Translations under genes and position numbers: made by a program | Shown: positions 1 to 10,103 of the stretch, one piece after another | Layout: the number at the start of each line of letters is the position of its first letter | How positions within the stretch are numbered: the stretch's first letter is position 1 | Assembly: GCA_012518125.1 (NCBI GenBank) | Contig: JAAYTF010000035.1 | Location: 1 to 38,060, forward strand | Direction of reading: 5' to 3' | Length of the DNA stretch: 38,060 bases | Source of the DNA: Bacilli bacterium | Lineage (GTDB): Bacteria > Bacillota > Bacilli > Bacillales > Amphibacillaceae | Notes under the pieces: generated by a model | Database searches by the model: none | Seen by the model: only the letters and a program-made list of their open reading frames with translations | Told to the model about the DNA's origin: nothing

Positions 1-202
1 GCCAACCGAATACGCCATCGATTTCACCAGTGTAAAAACCGATATACTTAAGGCGAGCTTGCAATTCGATGACGTCTTCGCCAAATGCCCCATGTTGGAT
101 CACTTGTTCGCTGAATGCCTTTGCTTCCCGATTGACCCCGGCCGGGAACAAAGAACAGACAATGATCAGAAACAACAAAAAGAGTACTCGTTTACCTTTC
201 AT
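1..202 (-). CDS. sleB: Spore cortex-lytic enzyme SleB, N-terminal part (3' end of gene lies outside the window)
   Basis: Reverse-strand reading from the ATG at 200-202 gives MKGKRVLFLLFLIIVCSLFPAGVNREAKAFSEQVIQHGAFGEDVIELQARLKYIGFYTGEIDGVFGW: signal peptide plus peptidoglycan-binding domain typical of SleB; GGAGG ribosome site upstream. Not in the supplied ORF track. Confidence 0.8.
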   Translation of the reverse strand, partial: MKGKRVLFLLFLIIVCSLFPAGVNREAKAFSEQVIQHGAFGEDVIELQARLKYIGFYTGEIDGVFGW

Positions 203-301
203 CACCATTACCTCCATCGAAGTTCTACGCTTATTTTTTGATGTACAATTGAATTTATACATTTCTCAACGAATCTTTAACGGACAATTCTCTCATGGAA
301 A

Positions 302-337
302 CCAATAAAAAAACGCCTTTCATCATTGAAAGGCGTT
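302..337 (-). terminator. Rho-independent terminator downstream of the glutamate dehydrogenase gene
   Basis: Perfect stem AACGCCTTTCA (312-322) / TGAAAGGCGTT (327-337), 4-nt loop, followed on the minus strand by a T run. Confidence 0.85.
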
Positions 338-349
338 CAATGGCTGTGT

Positions 350-1642
350 TTATACCCAACCGCGGTAGCGCGCTGCTTCGGCCATTTTTCTTACGCCGAC
401 CATGTATGCAGCCAAGCGCATATCTACGTTTCTCGTTTGCGCCGTATTATAAATCGTTTCGAACGCTTTTGTCATCACTTTGCGCAACTTTTCTTCCACT
501 TCTTCTTCGGACCAGTAGTAACCTTGATTGTTTTGCACCCATTCAAAGTAAGATACGGTGACGCCTCCGGACGACGCCAACACGTCTGGAACGATCAATT
601 TTCCGCGTTCCGTCAAAATTTTCGTCGCTTCGATCGTCGTTGGACCGTTTGCCGCTTCGACGATGATGTCCGCTTTAATGTTATGTGCATTTTCTTTCGT
701 AATCTGGTTTTGCACTGCGGCCGGGACTAAAATATCACAATCCAACTCCAACAATTCTTTGTTCGTAATCGTGTTTTTAAACAACGTCGTCACCGTGCCA
801 AAACTGTCGCGACGATCCAACAAATAATTGATATCCAACCCTTCAGGATCATAAAGCGCGCCATACGCATCGGAAATGCCGACGACTTTCGCTCCCGCTT
901 CATGCAAAAATTTCGCCAAATAGCTTCCGGCATTTCCGAAGCCTTGGATGACGACGCGCGAGTCTTTTATTTCCAAACCACGTTTTTTCGCCGCTTCTTC
1001 GATGCAAATCGTCACCCCTTTGGCCGTAGCCGTTTCACGGCCGTGCGAACCGCCGAGGACGATCGGCTTCCCGGTAATGAAACCAGGGTTGTTGAATTCG
1101 TCAATGCGGCTGTATTCATCCATCATCCAAGCCATGATTTGCGAGTTCGTGAAAATATCCGGCGCAGGAATGTCTTTCGTCGGGCCAACAAACTGGCTGA
1201 TCGCCCGTACGTAGCCCCTGCTTAAGTTTTCCAATTCCCGAAACGACATTTCCCTCGGGTCGCAAACGATGCCGCCTTTGCCTCCGCCGTAAGGCAAATC
1301 GACAATCCCCGCTTTGATGCTCATCCAAATTGCCAAGGCGTTCACTTCGTCTTCCGTCACGTTCGGGTGGAAGCGTACGCCGCCTTTTGTAGGGCCGACC
1401 GCATCGTTGTGCTGGGCTCGGTATCCGGTGAAAACTTTGACGGAACCATCATCCATCCTTACAGGGATGCGCACTTTCAACATCCTTAAGGAATCTTTCA
1501 ACAACTCGTAGACTTCATCAGGATATCCGAGCTTCTCCAGCGCTTCTTTGATCACTTTTCGCGTCGATTCTAGAAGATTTGAAGCGCTTGACTCACTTGA
1601 ATCGGTTTCGTTTTGAAAATGAGCGGTTTTGTCGGATGCCAT
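350..1642 (-). CDS. gudB: NAD-specific glutamate dehydrogenase (GudB/RocG family)
   Basis: 430 aa; GlyDH motifs VGPTKGGVRFHPNV, PYGGGKGGIVCDP, VVIQGFGNAGSYLAKFL. Confidence 0.9.
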   Translation of the reverse strand: MASDKTAHFQNETDSSESSASNLLESTRKVIKEALEKLGYPDEVYELLKDSLRMLKVRIPVRMDDGSVKVFTGYRAQHNDAVGPTKGGVRFHPNVTEDEVNALAIWMSIKAGIVDLPYGGGKGGIVCDPREMSFRELENLSRGYVRAISQFVGPTKDIPAPDIFTNSQIMAWMMDEYSRIDEFNNPGFITGKPIVLGGSHGRETATAKGVTICIEEAAKKRGLEIKDSRVVIQGFGNAGSYLAKFLHEAGAKVVGISDAYGALYDPEGLDINYLLDRRDSFGTVTTLFKNTITNKELLELDCDILVPAAVQNQITKENAHNIKADIIVEAANGPTTIEATKILTERGKLIVPDVLASSGGVTVSYFEWVQNNQGYYWSEEEVEEKLRKVMTKAFETIYNTAQTRNVDMRLAAYMVGVRKMAEAARYRGWV

Positions 1643-1697
1643 TTTTTTACCTCCTAAATATTTACATCGAACTGTCTATGATCAGCTTAATGAAGCA

Positions 1698-2627
1698 TCA
1701 TTTTTTTAACGTCAGCTGCACCAATCTTTCAACCATTTCGTCATAACTCATGTTCGCTGCTTTCGCGGAATCAGGGAATAAGCTTGTCGGAGTCATGCCC
1801 GGCAGCGTGTTCACTTCCAAAATGTACGGATACTTCCCGTCTTTTAATAAAAAATCGACTCGCGAATACGTTTCGCACCCTAAAACGCGGTGCGCCAAAA
1901 CCGCATATCGTTGGATTTGTTTCGTCAGCGCATCGCTGATGCGTGCAGGGATAATATGTTCGCTGCCGCCTTCACTATATTTTGACTCATAGTCGTATAT
2001 TTCATTCTTTGGAATGATTTCGATGATCGGCAACGCTTGTTCTTCACCTTTGTTCCCTAGAATCGGAACGGTGAGCTCCATGCCGTCGATATATTCTTCG
2101 ATTAAAATGTAATTGTCGCTTTCATAGGCTTTCTTCAGAGCTTCTTTCGTATCGGCAGCGTCTTTGACGATGGAAAGGCCGACCGTGGAGCCTTCCCGGT
2201 TCGGTTTGACGACAAATGGCGCTGTGAACGTTTCGTTTATTTTCGCGGCCAAACGATCAAAATCGCTATCTTTCGAAATGTAGTACAACTGCCCTTTCGG
2301 CGCGGGAATCTGATTTAATTGAAACAGTTGTTTCGCTTTATATTTATCCATTGCCAAAGCGGATGCTAATACGCCTGAGCCGACATAAGGAATTTCCAGC
2401 ATGTCGAGCATTGCTTGGATCGAACCGTCTTCGCCGAACTTGCCGTGTAAACCGATAAAGACTAAGTCGACGTCCAGTTGGATGATTTCTTCAAGTTTTT
2501 TCGGGTGAAAATCAATGCCAATGACGTCGTGTCCGTTATTTGTCAAAGCTTGCATGATTCCTTTGCTCGTGGAGATGGAAACTTCACGCTCTTTGGACAC
2601 ACCGCCATACAGTACCGCAATTTTCAT
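1698..2627 (-). CDS. ddl: D-alanine--D-alanine ligase
   Basis: 309 aa; MKIAVLYGGVSKEREVS N-terminus, VVKPNREGSTVGLSIV, LEVNTLPGMTPTSLFP ATP-grasp motifs. Confidence 0.93.
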   Translation of the reverse strand: MKIAVLYGGVSKEREVSISTSKGIMQALTNNGHDVIGIDFHPKKLEEIIQLDVDLVFIGLHGKFGEDGSIQAMLDMLEIPYVGSGVLASALAMDKYKAKQLFQLNQIPAPKGQLYYISKDSDFDRLAAKINETFTAPFVVKPNREGSTVGLSIVKDAADTKEALKKAYESDNYILIEEYIDGMELTVPILGNKGEEQALPIIEIIPKNEIYDYESKYSEGGSEHIIPARISDALTKQIQRYAVLAHRVLGCETYSRVDFLLKDGKYPYILEVNTLPGMTPTSLFPDSAKAANMSYDEMVERLVQLTLKK

Positions 2628-2746
2628 CGGTCACTCTCCTGTCTTACCGAAATTTAGTACCCAAAAAACATTCCTATTATTACTAATATCATATCACTTT
2701 TCGAAACGAGGTGCTATCTTATTTTCAATATATGTAGCCGACGAAT

Positions 2747-3061
2747 TTAGTAGAAGAACGTAAGTAGCGCTTCCCTGTTAAAGTAATAAACCAGACATAA
2801 AATGGCGATGACAAAAACGATGACGACAAACAGACGGACGGATGGCCGGGCGAGGCTGAATGAATATTTCCCTTTTTTATTCCCATGCACTTCCCGGCGC
2901 GGGGGTAGATTCAATACGTCAAGTTCTACGTATTCATCCCGTTTCATCTCTTCATCTTCCATCGGTTCTTTATCATCGGGTTGGTGATTGGCCACTTCTT
3001 GAAACAATTCCATCAATTTATCCGCTTGGTGGCGGCGATTGTGTCCATTCATTGTTTCCAC
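2747..3061 (-). CDS. Small single-pass membrane protein at the ypbE position (acidic cytoplasmic region, C-terminal TM helix, no LysM domain)
   Basis: 104 aa with one hydrophobic segment RLFVVIVFVIAILCLVYYF near the C-terminus; tightly linked to the downstream end of the CPBP protease/recQ genes. Confidence 0.6.
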   Translation of the reverse strand: METMNGHNRRHQADKLMELFQEVANHQPDDKEPMEDEEMKRDEYVELDVLNLPPRREVHGNKKGKYSFSLARPSVRLFVVIVFVIAILCLVYYFNREALLTFFY

Positions 3062-3062
3062 C

Positions 3063-3629
3063 TCACTTCGAAAACTTAACGTATAAACCTAGTAAAAAGT
3101 CAACGAGGAAATGAAACGTCATCGTAACGAGCAAATTGTTCGTCAATTCAAACAAATAACCGATTAAAAAACTCGTGACGATGATCATCAACAACAATAC
3201 CGGCTTCCTCAAATAACGCGTATGGACGATGACGAAAAGCCCGCTGGCGAAAAGATAACCGAATGTCGTTTGCAGCACGCCGCGAAAAAGAAACTCTTCA
3301 GAAATGGCGACGACAAGTGCGATGAAGAAGATGGCGGGGACCGATTGACCTTTGAACAATTTTTCGTTTATGCCACCATCATCGAAATGTTTTTTCGGCA
3401 CCCATTTCGACACGATGATTTCAACGACGACAAGCAACAATGCCATTAAGACGCCGTAATAAAATATGTCTGTTAAACGGAATTGGAACATCGCTTTCGT
3501 CGCTTCCCAATCACGGACAAACAAAAACCACAAGAAAATTCCGGTGAAAAAGAAGAATAATTGCGAATAGAAAACAGCTCTTGCTAATTCTTTCGATGAC
3601 AATTGTTTGACGATTTCTTCTTGGCTCAT
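3063..3629 (-). CDS. CPBP-family intramembrane metalloprotease (YpbD-like)
   Basis: 188 aa polytopic; EEFLFRGVLQ motif of CPBP/CAAX proteases; adjacent to recQ. Confidence 0.85.
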   Translation of the reverse strand: MSQEEIVKQLSSKELARAVFYSQLFFFFTGIFLWFLFVRDWEATKAMFQFRLTDIFYYGVLMALLLVVVEIIVSKWVPKKHFDDGGINEKLFKGQSVPAIFFIALVVAISEEFLFRGVLQTTFGYLFASGLFVIVHTRYLRKPVLLLMIIVTSFLIGYLFELTNNLLVTMTFHFLVDFLLGLYVKFSK

Positions 3630-3630
3630 T

Positions 3631-5169
3631 TCATTCCCCTACTTCTAATAATTTGGCTAATCGTTGTTTCCACGACTTTTCCGGATGCGTTTTCGGTTTT
3701 TTCGTTTCATCCATCCGTTTAAAAACGTCCGGCAAAGAAAGTCCGCAGACGCTGCAGCAATTTGCTTTTTCCGTTTCGGTTCTCCTCTGGAACCCTTTAT
3801 ACAATTCTTGACGCAAACAATGCTCGCTGTGGACGTAATGCAACATGTTCATCACATTCTTTTGTTTCACCCTTTTTCTTGCATCGATCAATTGTCTTAT
3901 CTTTGCCATTGTCCGTTTCCAAGATGCCTCATCGAAACAAACTTTGTTATCCTCAATTATACCATGAGTTTCAAAATGAAATTTTAACAATTTTATCTTC
4001 GTTTCATGAATATGTAACATTTCGCTTACATGGACGTAATCTTTGGGCAGTGGTTCATTTCTTTCATGCAAAATGTACAAAAAGTCCAGGAATTTGCGGA
4101 TTTCTTGCTCCGTCGGCAATTCACTTTCAATCAACTTAAAGGGTAGCTGTTGATCGCCTTCTTCAAACAATAAGATGCTAACGCTTTCTTTGCCGTCTCG
4201 AGCGGCGCGGCCAATTTCTTGAATAAACGATTCTTTGTCCGGTGGCATGTGGTAATGGATGACGAGACGGATGTTCGGTTTGTTGATCCCCATCCCGAAG
4301 GCGCTCGTCGCACAAATGATTTCTACTTGATCGTATAAAAATTGCTGCTGAATTTTCAATCGCGACTCTGGATCTAAATCACCGTGATAGTAGGCAATTT
4401 CACGGTCCGGCAACTGTTCCTTTAGCAAACGCGCCGTTTCTTCGGCCCGCTGTTTGCTGGAAAAATAAATGATCGTCGGAACGTCTTTTTGTCGCAAAAT
4501 TTCCACGAGACGCTCGTCTTTCGTTTTGTTTCGCTTTAGTTTTTCAACGACAAGCGCAATGTTTTTCTGTTCGAGCGGATATCGATGGACTTTCATTGCC
4601 GGCCGCTCCAATTGCTCGAGGATATCTTGTTCAATTTCCGCCGTGACCGTTCCGGAAAGCGCCAATAGAGGCGGATTTCCCAAAAGGTCGATCGCTAGTT
4701 TGAGGCGCAAATAATCCGGCCGGAAATCGTGGCCCCATTGAGAAATGCAGTGGGCTTCATCGATGACGAACAAGCTCACTTTACGTTTTTTAAGCGCGCC
4801 GATGATCTGTCGGTTTTGGAGCAACTCGGGGGACAGGTAGACGATTTTATACCGATGCAAATTTGTCAATATGTCGGTTCGTTCCTCATACGACAATAAA
4901 CTGTGGAGTGCGGCGACTTCTTTGAAGTGGAATGCTTTCGTTTCGCGCACTTGATCGACCATCAACGAAATCAGCGGGGAAACGACTACCGTCAAATCCG
5001 ACAGCAGACGACTCGGCAATTGATAACAGAGCGATTTTCCCGAGCCGGTCGGTAAAATCCCCAATACGTCGCACCCTTTTAGAACGTCTCCGATAATTTC
5101 TTTTTGACCAGGGCGAAACGAATCATATCGGAAATAACGTTGTAATTGTTTCGTTAAATAATCGCTCAT
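3631..5169 (-). CDS. recQ: ATP-dependent DNA helicase RecQ
   Basis: 512 aa; LPTGSGKSLCYQLP, VIDEAHCISQWGHDFRPDYLRL, SAFGMGINKPNIRLVIHY, QEIGRAARDGK. Confidence 0.93.
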   Translation of the reverse strand: MSDYLTKQLQRYFRYDSFRPGQKEIIGDVLKGCDVLGILPTGSGKSLCYQLPSRLLSDLTVVVSPLISLMVDQVRETKAFHFKEVAALHSLLSYEERTDILTNLHRYKIVYLSPELLQNRQIIGALKKRKVSLFVIDEAHCISQWGHDFRPDYLRLKLAIDLLGNPPLLALSGTVTAEIEQDILEQLERPAMKVHRYPLEQKNIALVVEKLKRNKTKDERLVEILRQKDVPTIIYFSSKQRAEETARLLKEQLPDREIAYYHGDLDPESRLKIQQQFLYDQVEIICATSAFGMGINKPNIRLVIHYHMPPDKESFIQEIGRAARDGKESVSILLFEEGDQQLPFKLIESELPTEQEIRKFLDFLYILHERNEPLPKDYVHVSEMLHIHETKIKLLKFHFETHGIIEDNKVCFDEASWKRTMAKIRQLIDARKRVKQKNVMNMLHYVHSEHCLRQELYKGFQRRTETEKANCCSVCGLSLPDVFKRMDETKKPKTHPEKSWKQRLAKLLEVGE

Positions 5170-6251
5170 CGTTTCTCTCCATTCGACCGGTGTCGTTTTG
5201 TCAAGGCGAGGCGAATTTGAAAATAGTCGATATCCTCGCCGACCGCTTCTTTGATCAATTTCAGTTTTCGCGTTTTCAACTTTTCAGCTGCCTTAAAAAT
5301 TTCATCCTGTTTTTCTCGGGAAACGAATGGTTCAATCGGAAAGTTATCATCGTGAAGGGCGATTTCGACGATATGGTCGTAAATCGTGTTCAATTTCAAC
5401 TTTCTCCGTTTTGCAATTTCCGCTAAAGGAAATCCTCGTTTGATGTATGATAATGTGATGTTTGCCGAATTTGTCAACGTTGTTTCGTTCGTCGCGTCGT
5501 TCAAGCCTTGGACAAACGAGGATAATAGAGGGTATTGTTTTGGGTATGCCGATAGTTCTTCCAGCATGAAATGGACGTAATTCATATGTAATAAACGGAT
5601 GTCGCTCACCGGTTTTTTCAAAGCGTTTGCCAATTGTTCAAACGTCAGCCCGATCTTTTCTGCCGTCGTGATTTGTCGGATGAACATCTCTGGATAAATG
5701 GGCGGCAATTTATCAAAAATGCGAACCAATTCTTCATACAATTGTTTCAATCGCACGTCATAGTTTTTTGGTTCTCGATGGAACAATCGTTTTGCCCAAT
5801 GCAACGTTTTCGGGTTTTCGACGATCGGAATATAGCGAAAGTTATGGTTTTTCGCGTTCGTCCACACTTGAATAAACAACAGCAGCCGTTCAAAAAAAGC
5901 GGAATCGATTTGGTGGAATTTCATCCCGTTCCAATAATATTTTGCCAAGTCGAATTTTTCCAACATCGTCTTTCCTTTGACGGTAACGACGAAGTGCTCA
6001 TGCGAAACATGTTCGATATAGCTATTTTCGTTCAACTGTTTCACCTGTTCGGCGAAGGAGCGTTTGTCAAGCGTTTTATATAAAGCGTAAAATCGCTCCA
6101 ATCCGTATAAATGTGCATCTTGGATCGTTTGGATCGATGGCTTGCCCAACAGCAAATGATAAATCGAATTGATCGTCCGCTCTCGATCGATCTGCTTCAG
6201 ACAATACAAGATGATCGCTTCCAACAACAAGGCGCTTCCCTCATTTTTCAT
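5166..6251 (-). CDS. ypbB: Helix-turn-helix domain-containing protein YpbB
   Basis: 361 aa; overlaps recQ start (ATGA); C-terminal HTH-like segment GFPLAEIAKRRKLKLNTIYDHIVEIA; canonical recQ partner. Confidence 0.8.
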   Translation of the reverse strand: MKNEGSALLLEAIILYCLKQIDRERTINSIYHLLLGKPSIQTIQDAHLYGLERFYALYKTLDKRSFAEQVKQLNENSYIEHVSHEHFVVTVKGKTMLEKFDLAKYYWNGMKFHQIDSAFFERLLLFIQVWTNAKNHNFRYIPIVENPKTLHWAKRLFHREPKNYDVRLKQLYEELVRIFDKLPPIYPEMFIRQITTAEKIGLTFEQLANALKKPVSDIRLLHMNYVHFMLEELSAYPKQYPLLSSFVQGLNDATNETTLTNSANITLSYIKRGFPLAEIAKRRKLKLNTIYDHIVEIALHDDNFPIEPFVSREKQDEIFKAAEKLKTRKLKLIKEAVGEDIDYFQIRLALTKRHRSNGEKR

Positions 6252-6261
6252 CCATTTTAAA

Positions 6262-6307
6262 ATTGTCGACGATAAGAAAGCGAATGAAACTTCCCATCGT
6301 CGACAAT
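6262..6307. repeat. Perfect 12-bp inverted repeat between resE and ypbB
   Basis: ATTGTCGACGAT (6262-6273) and ATCGTCGACAAT (6296-6307), 22-nt loop. Confidence 0.9.
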
Positions 6308-6310
6308 CGG

Positions 6311-8104
6311 TTAATTGGCGAGTTTTTTCTCTTTCGACTTCGTCTGCGGAATCGAAAAACTGAACGTCGATCCGACATTCACTTTGCTTTTTACAGAAAT
6401 GTTTCCCTTATGTGCATCGATGATATGTTTGGCAATCGCCAGCCCAAGACCGGTGCCTTTTTTCTTCCGGTCTCGTTTGCGCGATTTGTCCGCTTTATAA
6501 AAGCGTTCAAATATGAACGGCAAATCCTCTTCCGGAATGCCGCTTCCATTATCCTGCACTTCCATGTACAACCTTTCTTCATCGGAATGGACTTCAATTT
6601 GGACATAGCCGCCCGGCTTCGTATGACCGAGCGCGTTGCTGATTAAGTTTGTCAACACTTGATCGATCCGGTCCGGGTCGAATTTCGCGATTTTTTTCTT
6701 AATGTTTTTCTTCAAGCGTAGTTCGATTTTTTGTTCTTCGGCGTGGCCGACAAACTTCTTGTAAACCCGATCGATCAACTCTTCAACATCGACATTTTCA
6801 ATGTTCAACTCGATATGCCCCGCTTCGATGCGGCCTAAGTCCAACAATTCATTCACCAAGCGCTCCATCCGCAACGATTCTTCATGGATGATGGAAGCCA
6901 ATTCGTTTTTCTCCTCGACCGTTTGGGCGATATCGTCAACGATCGCTTCGCTGTAGCCGCGCAATAGGGCGATCGGCGTCCGCAATTCATGCGAAACATT
7001 TGCGATGAAGTCTTTGCGCAATTTATCCAATTTGTACTGTTCGGTCATGTCGCGCAGGACGGCGACAGCACCCCGGATATGGTCTTCATCAAACAACGGC
7101 GTGATGATCAACATCCAATGCCTGCCGTTCAAATCGACTTTCTCGATGATTTCATCTTGTTTGTCGATCACTTTCAACAAGATTTCCTTTAAATCTTCGG
7201 GGAGCTGTTTCACTTTCTTTTCGGCATTGATGTTTTTCGTAAAATACCAATCTTGGACGAACTGTTCCGCTGGGGGGTTGATGACGGTGATTTCGCCCGT
7301 CCGCGTCAACATGATCACCCCGTCCGCCATCGAATTGACGAGGCTGGACAACTGTTCTTTTTCTTGGCGCAACGCATTCATATGGAAATGGAGCTGTTTT
7401 CCCATCCGATTGAAGGTGACCGCCAGTTCGCCGATTTCGTCGTATGTCAAAACGGGCACTTCTTTTTCGAATTCGCCTTTGGCCAATCCACTCGCCGCTT
7501 CACGCATTTTGATAAGCGGCGCTGTGACGCGCGAGGATAAAAAGAAGGCGAAAATGGTCGTAAGGACGATGGCGATGCCGGCAGCAAGCACGATGATTTT
7601 TGTCGTTTGTGCTCGCGTCTCATTGATGACGCTTAATGATTGGAAAATAAAAATGCCGCCATCCATATGTTCAAAAGGCATGCCGACAACCATGATTTCC
7701 GTTGCATCATTTTCGATGCGGATCCGTTTATTGACGTTGTCGTTTTCTTGCAACACTTCTTCAATCAACGATTTGTATTCTGTTTCCAATAAATTTTCCA
7801 TATCATAAAGCAATAAACTGGAACTGTCGGATACCCATCTTGTGCCATCCGGAAAATAAATGATGACTTTGCTCGTCGGTTCTTTCACCGTTTCGATCAG
7901 TTCCAACAAAATATCGCGTTCTTCCGAGCGGTTGACGATTTTGGAAATGTTTTGCGCCGTGTTCATCAAATTTTCTTCCGCCTGTTTCACGTGGTAGTTT
8001 TCGAAAAATTCAAGCAACAAGATTGTCAGGATAAACAAGACAAAGGAAACTAGCAATAAAATGGTTACTGCTAGTTTCCCAACTACACTTCGCCAAAATT
8101 TCAT
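6311..8104 (-). CDS. resE: Two-component sensor histidine kinase ResE
   Basis: 597 aa; two TM helices, HAMP, PAS, FIANVSHELRTPIALLRGYSEA, GTGLGLAIAKHII; overlaps resD stop. Confidence 0.93.
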   Translation of the reverse strand: MKFWRSVVGKLAVTILLLVSFVLFILTILLLEFFENYHVKQAEENLMNTAQNISKIVNRSEERDILLELIETVKEPTSKVIIYFPDGTRWVSDSSSLLLYDMENLLETEYKSLIEEVLQENDNVNKRIRIENDATEIMVVGMPFEHMDGGIFIFQSLSVINETRAQTTKIIVLAAGIAIVLTTIFAFFLSSRVTAPLIKMREAASGLAKGEFEKEVPVLTYDEIGELAVTFNRMGKQLHFHMNALRQEKEQLSSLVNSMADGVIMLTRTGEITVINPPAEQFVQDWYFTKNINAEKKVKQLPEDLKEILLKVIDKQDEIIEKVDLNGRHWMLIITPLFDEDHIRGAVAVLRDMTEQYKLDKLRKDFIANVSHELRTPIALLRGYSEAIVDDIAQTVEEKNELASIIHEESLRMERLVNELLDLGRIEAGHIELNIENVDVEELIDRVYKKFVGHAEEQKIELRLKKNIKKKIAKFDPDRIDQVLTNLISNALGHTKPGGYVQIEVHSDEERLYMEVQDNGSGIPEEDLPFIFERFYKADKSRKRDRKKKGTGLGLAIAKHIIDAHKGNISVKSKVNVGSTFSFSIPQTKSKEKKLAN

Positions 8105-8826
8105 CCTTGATCTACCTCTAATTTATATCCGATTCCCCAAACGGTAACGATCATTTTCGCCGCTTCTTCCGATACGCTCGTCAATTTTTCACGCAGACGT
8201 TTCACGTGTGTGTCGACGGTGCGCAAGTCGCCGAAAAATTCATATTGCCACACTTCGCGCAACAAATCTTCACGGCGGAACACTTTGTCGGGAGATTTCG
8301 CCAAGAAGACGAGGAGTTCGTATTCTTTCGGCGTCAGTTGAATTTCCTTGCCGTTTGATGTGACACGGTAAGCGTCAAGGTCGATCGTCAAGTGTGGAAA
8401 TACGATCAAATTGTTCGCTTTGTTGGCAGTTCCTAATGAGGCGCTGCCGGTCCGTCTCAGAACGGCTTTGATTCGTAAGACGACTTCACGTGGACTGAAT
8501 GGTTTGACAATATAGTCATCGGCCCCTACCTCGAACCCTTGCACTCTGTTCGATTCTTCCCCTTTGGCCGTCAACATGATGATCGGTGTCATTTTTTCTT
8601 TGCGAATTTCCTCACAAACTTCTATTCCATCCATTTCCGGCATCATGATATCTAACAAGATGACGTCATAATCGTTATCTAGAGCCATTTTCAGCGCCGT
8701 TTTTCCATCTTCCGCTTCTTCGACAACAAAATTGTCGCGCTCTAGATACATGCGAAGTAGTCGTCTGATCCTTTCTTCATCATCGACGATCAGCACTTTC
8801 TTCCCTTCGCTTTTTTCTTCGCTCAT
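8101..8826 (-). CDS. resD: Response regulator ResD (OmpR/PhoB type)
   Basis: 241 aa; receiver domain VLIVDDEERIRRLLRMYL, VILLDIMMPEMDG, winged-helix DNA-binding C-terminus. Confidence 0.93.
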   Translation of the reverse strand: MSEEKSEGKKVLIVDDEERIRRLLRMYLERDNFVVEEAEDGKTALKMALDNDYDVILLDIMMPEMDGIEVCEEIRKEKMTPIIMLTAKGEESNRVQGFEVGADDYIVKPFSPREVVLRIKAVLRRTGSASLGTANKANNLIVFPHLTIDLDAYRVTSNGKEIQLTPKEYELLVFLAKSPDKVFRREDLLREVWQYEFFGDLRTVDTHVKRLREKLTSVSEEAAKMIVTVWGIGYKLEVDQG

Positions 8827-8905
8827 GCTTGTTCCTCCTTGCCAAATAATCTACAAAAAGAAGCATCATTCCCTAAATTTTTAAAAAATTGGCGTTAATT
8901 ATATA

Positions 8906-10087
8906 TTAAGCGTAAGAATGCAATCCGGCAAGCACTAAGTTGACGACGATGATGTTAAACATGATGATGCCAAAGCCGATCACCGCAAGCCAAGCCGATT
9001 TTTCGCCATGCCAACCTCGCGACAAGCGCAAATGCAAGAAAGCGGCATAGAAAAACCACGTGATCAGCGCCCACACTTCTTTCGGATCCCATCCCCAGAA
9101 ACGGTCCCAAGCAATTTGCGCCCAAATTGCCGCAAAAATGAGACCTCCTAAAGTGAAAAGCGGAAATCCGATGGCAACGGAACGGTACGTAATTTCATCG
9201 AGCATGTCCAATTTAATATGTTTCAAGAATGGCTGGATCCAAGCCGAGACGCGTTTTCGCATGATGAGCCGGGCGATCAAATAGAAGATCGTTCCGAAAA
9301 TGACGGACCAAATGACGGTGTTGAATTTGCGTGGCGCATCTTTGCCTTGCATCCAACCTGGCGTTTCAATCAGAGGTTCCATTTGGTTTTCCTGCAACGC
9401 AACGCCTTCTTTCGGACCGGCAATTGGCGGCATATGGTATTCTACTTCGACCGACTGATTGTTTTCAATGTAAGCAAATGATGCGCTGTAATCGAGCGCT
9501 TTAAATAAAACGGTTGAAAAGACGAAACCGATGACCAAAAAGATGGCATACATGACCAATTCAAGCCAAAACGTCCGCTTTGAACGTCTCGACTGATCGA
9601 CGGCCTTGAGCAAATAAATGATTCCTGTGACGAAACTGATCGCCAAAATGCCTTGTGCGATCGAAACGGTAATGACGTGCAAATACAGCCAATGACTTTG
9701 CAGCGACGGAACCAACGGTGTAATTTCCGTCGGGAACATGCTCGCATACGCTAGCAGCACCAATGCCGTCGGTACGGCGAACAACCCAAGGATGTCGATG
9801 CGGTAAATCAAATATAAGATGATGAACGCCAACACGACGCTGATGCCGAGAAATGTGACGAATTCGAACATGTTGCTGACCGGTGCATGGCCGCCGGCGA
9901 TCCATCGCAAAATAAAGTAGACGATATGGGAGATGAACCCTAAAACCGTGATGATAAAACCAATTTTCCCGGATTTGTTCTGTTTTTCTTTACTTTTTTT
10001 ATCGCGGATGGTATTGCCAAAAAACAAGGTCGCGATTAAATATAAAACGATGCCAATCACGTAAAATGCCGCGATGCTTCCACTCAT
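8906..10087 (-). CDS. resC: Cytochrome c biogenesis protein ResC (CcsA/CcsB-type)
   Basis: WDPKEVWALITWFFYAAFLHLRLSRGW WWD-type motif; start placed at internal Met (MSGSIAAFYVIG) behind GAGAGAGG-like ribosome site instead of the ORF-track start at 10186, which overlaps resB. Confidence 0.9.
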   Translation of the reverse strand: MSGSIAAFYVIGIVLYLIATLFFGNTIRDKKSKEKQNKSGKIGFIITVLGFISHIVYFILRWIAGGHAPVSNMFEFVTFLGISVVLAFIILYLIYRIDILGLFAVPTALVLLAYASMFPTEITPLVPSLQSHWLYLHVITVSIAQGILAISFVTGIIYLLKAVDQSRRSKRTFWLELVMYAIFLVIGFVFSTVLFKALDYSASFAYIENNQSVEVEYHMPPIAGPKEGVALQENQMEPLIETPGWMQGKDAPRKFNTVIWSVIFGTIFYLIARLIMRKRVSAWIQPFLKHIKLDMLDEITYRSVAIGFPLFTLGGLIFAAIWAQIAWDRFWGWDPKEVWALITWFFYAAFLHLRLSRGWHGEKSAWLAVIGFGIIMFNIIVVNLVLAGLHSYA

Positions 10088-10103
10088 TTCCTCTCCACCT
10101 CTC

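Noticed and set aside
7005-7808. Plus-strand 267-aa ORF antisense to resE
   Set aside because: Lies fully inside the well-supported ResE frame; translation is Ser/Met/Ile-rich and lacks domain features. Antisense open frame from codon usage.
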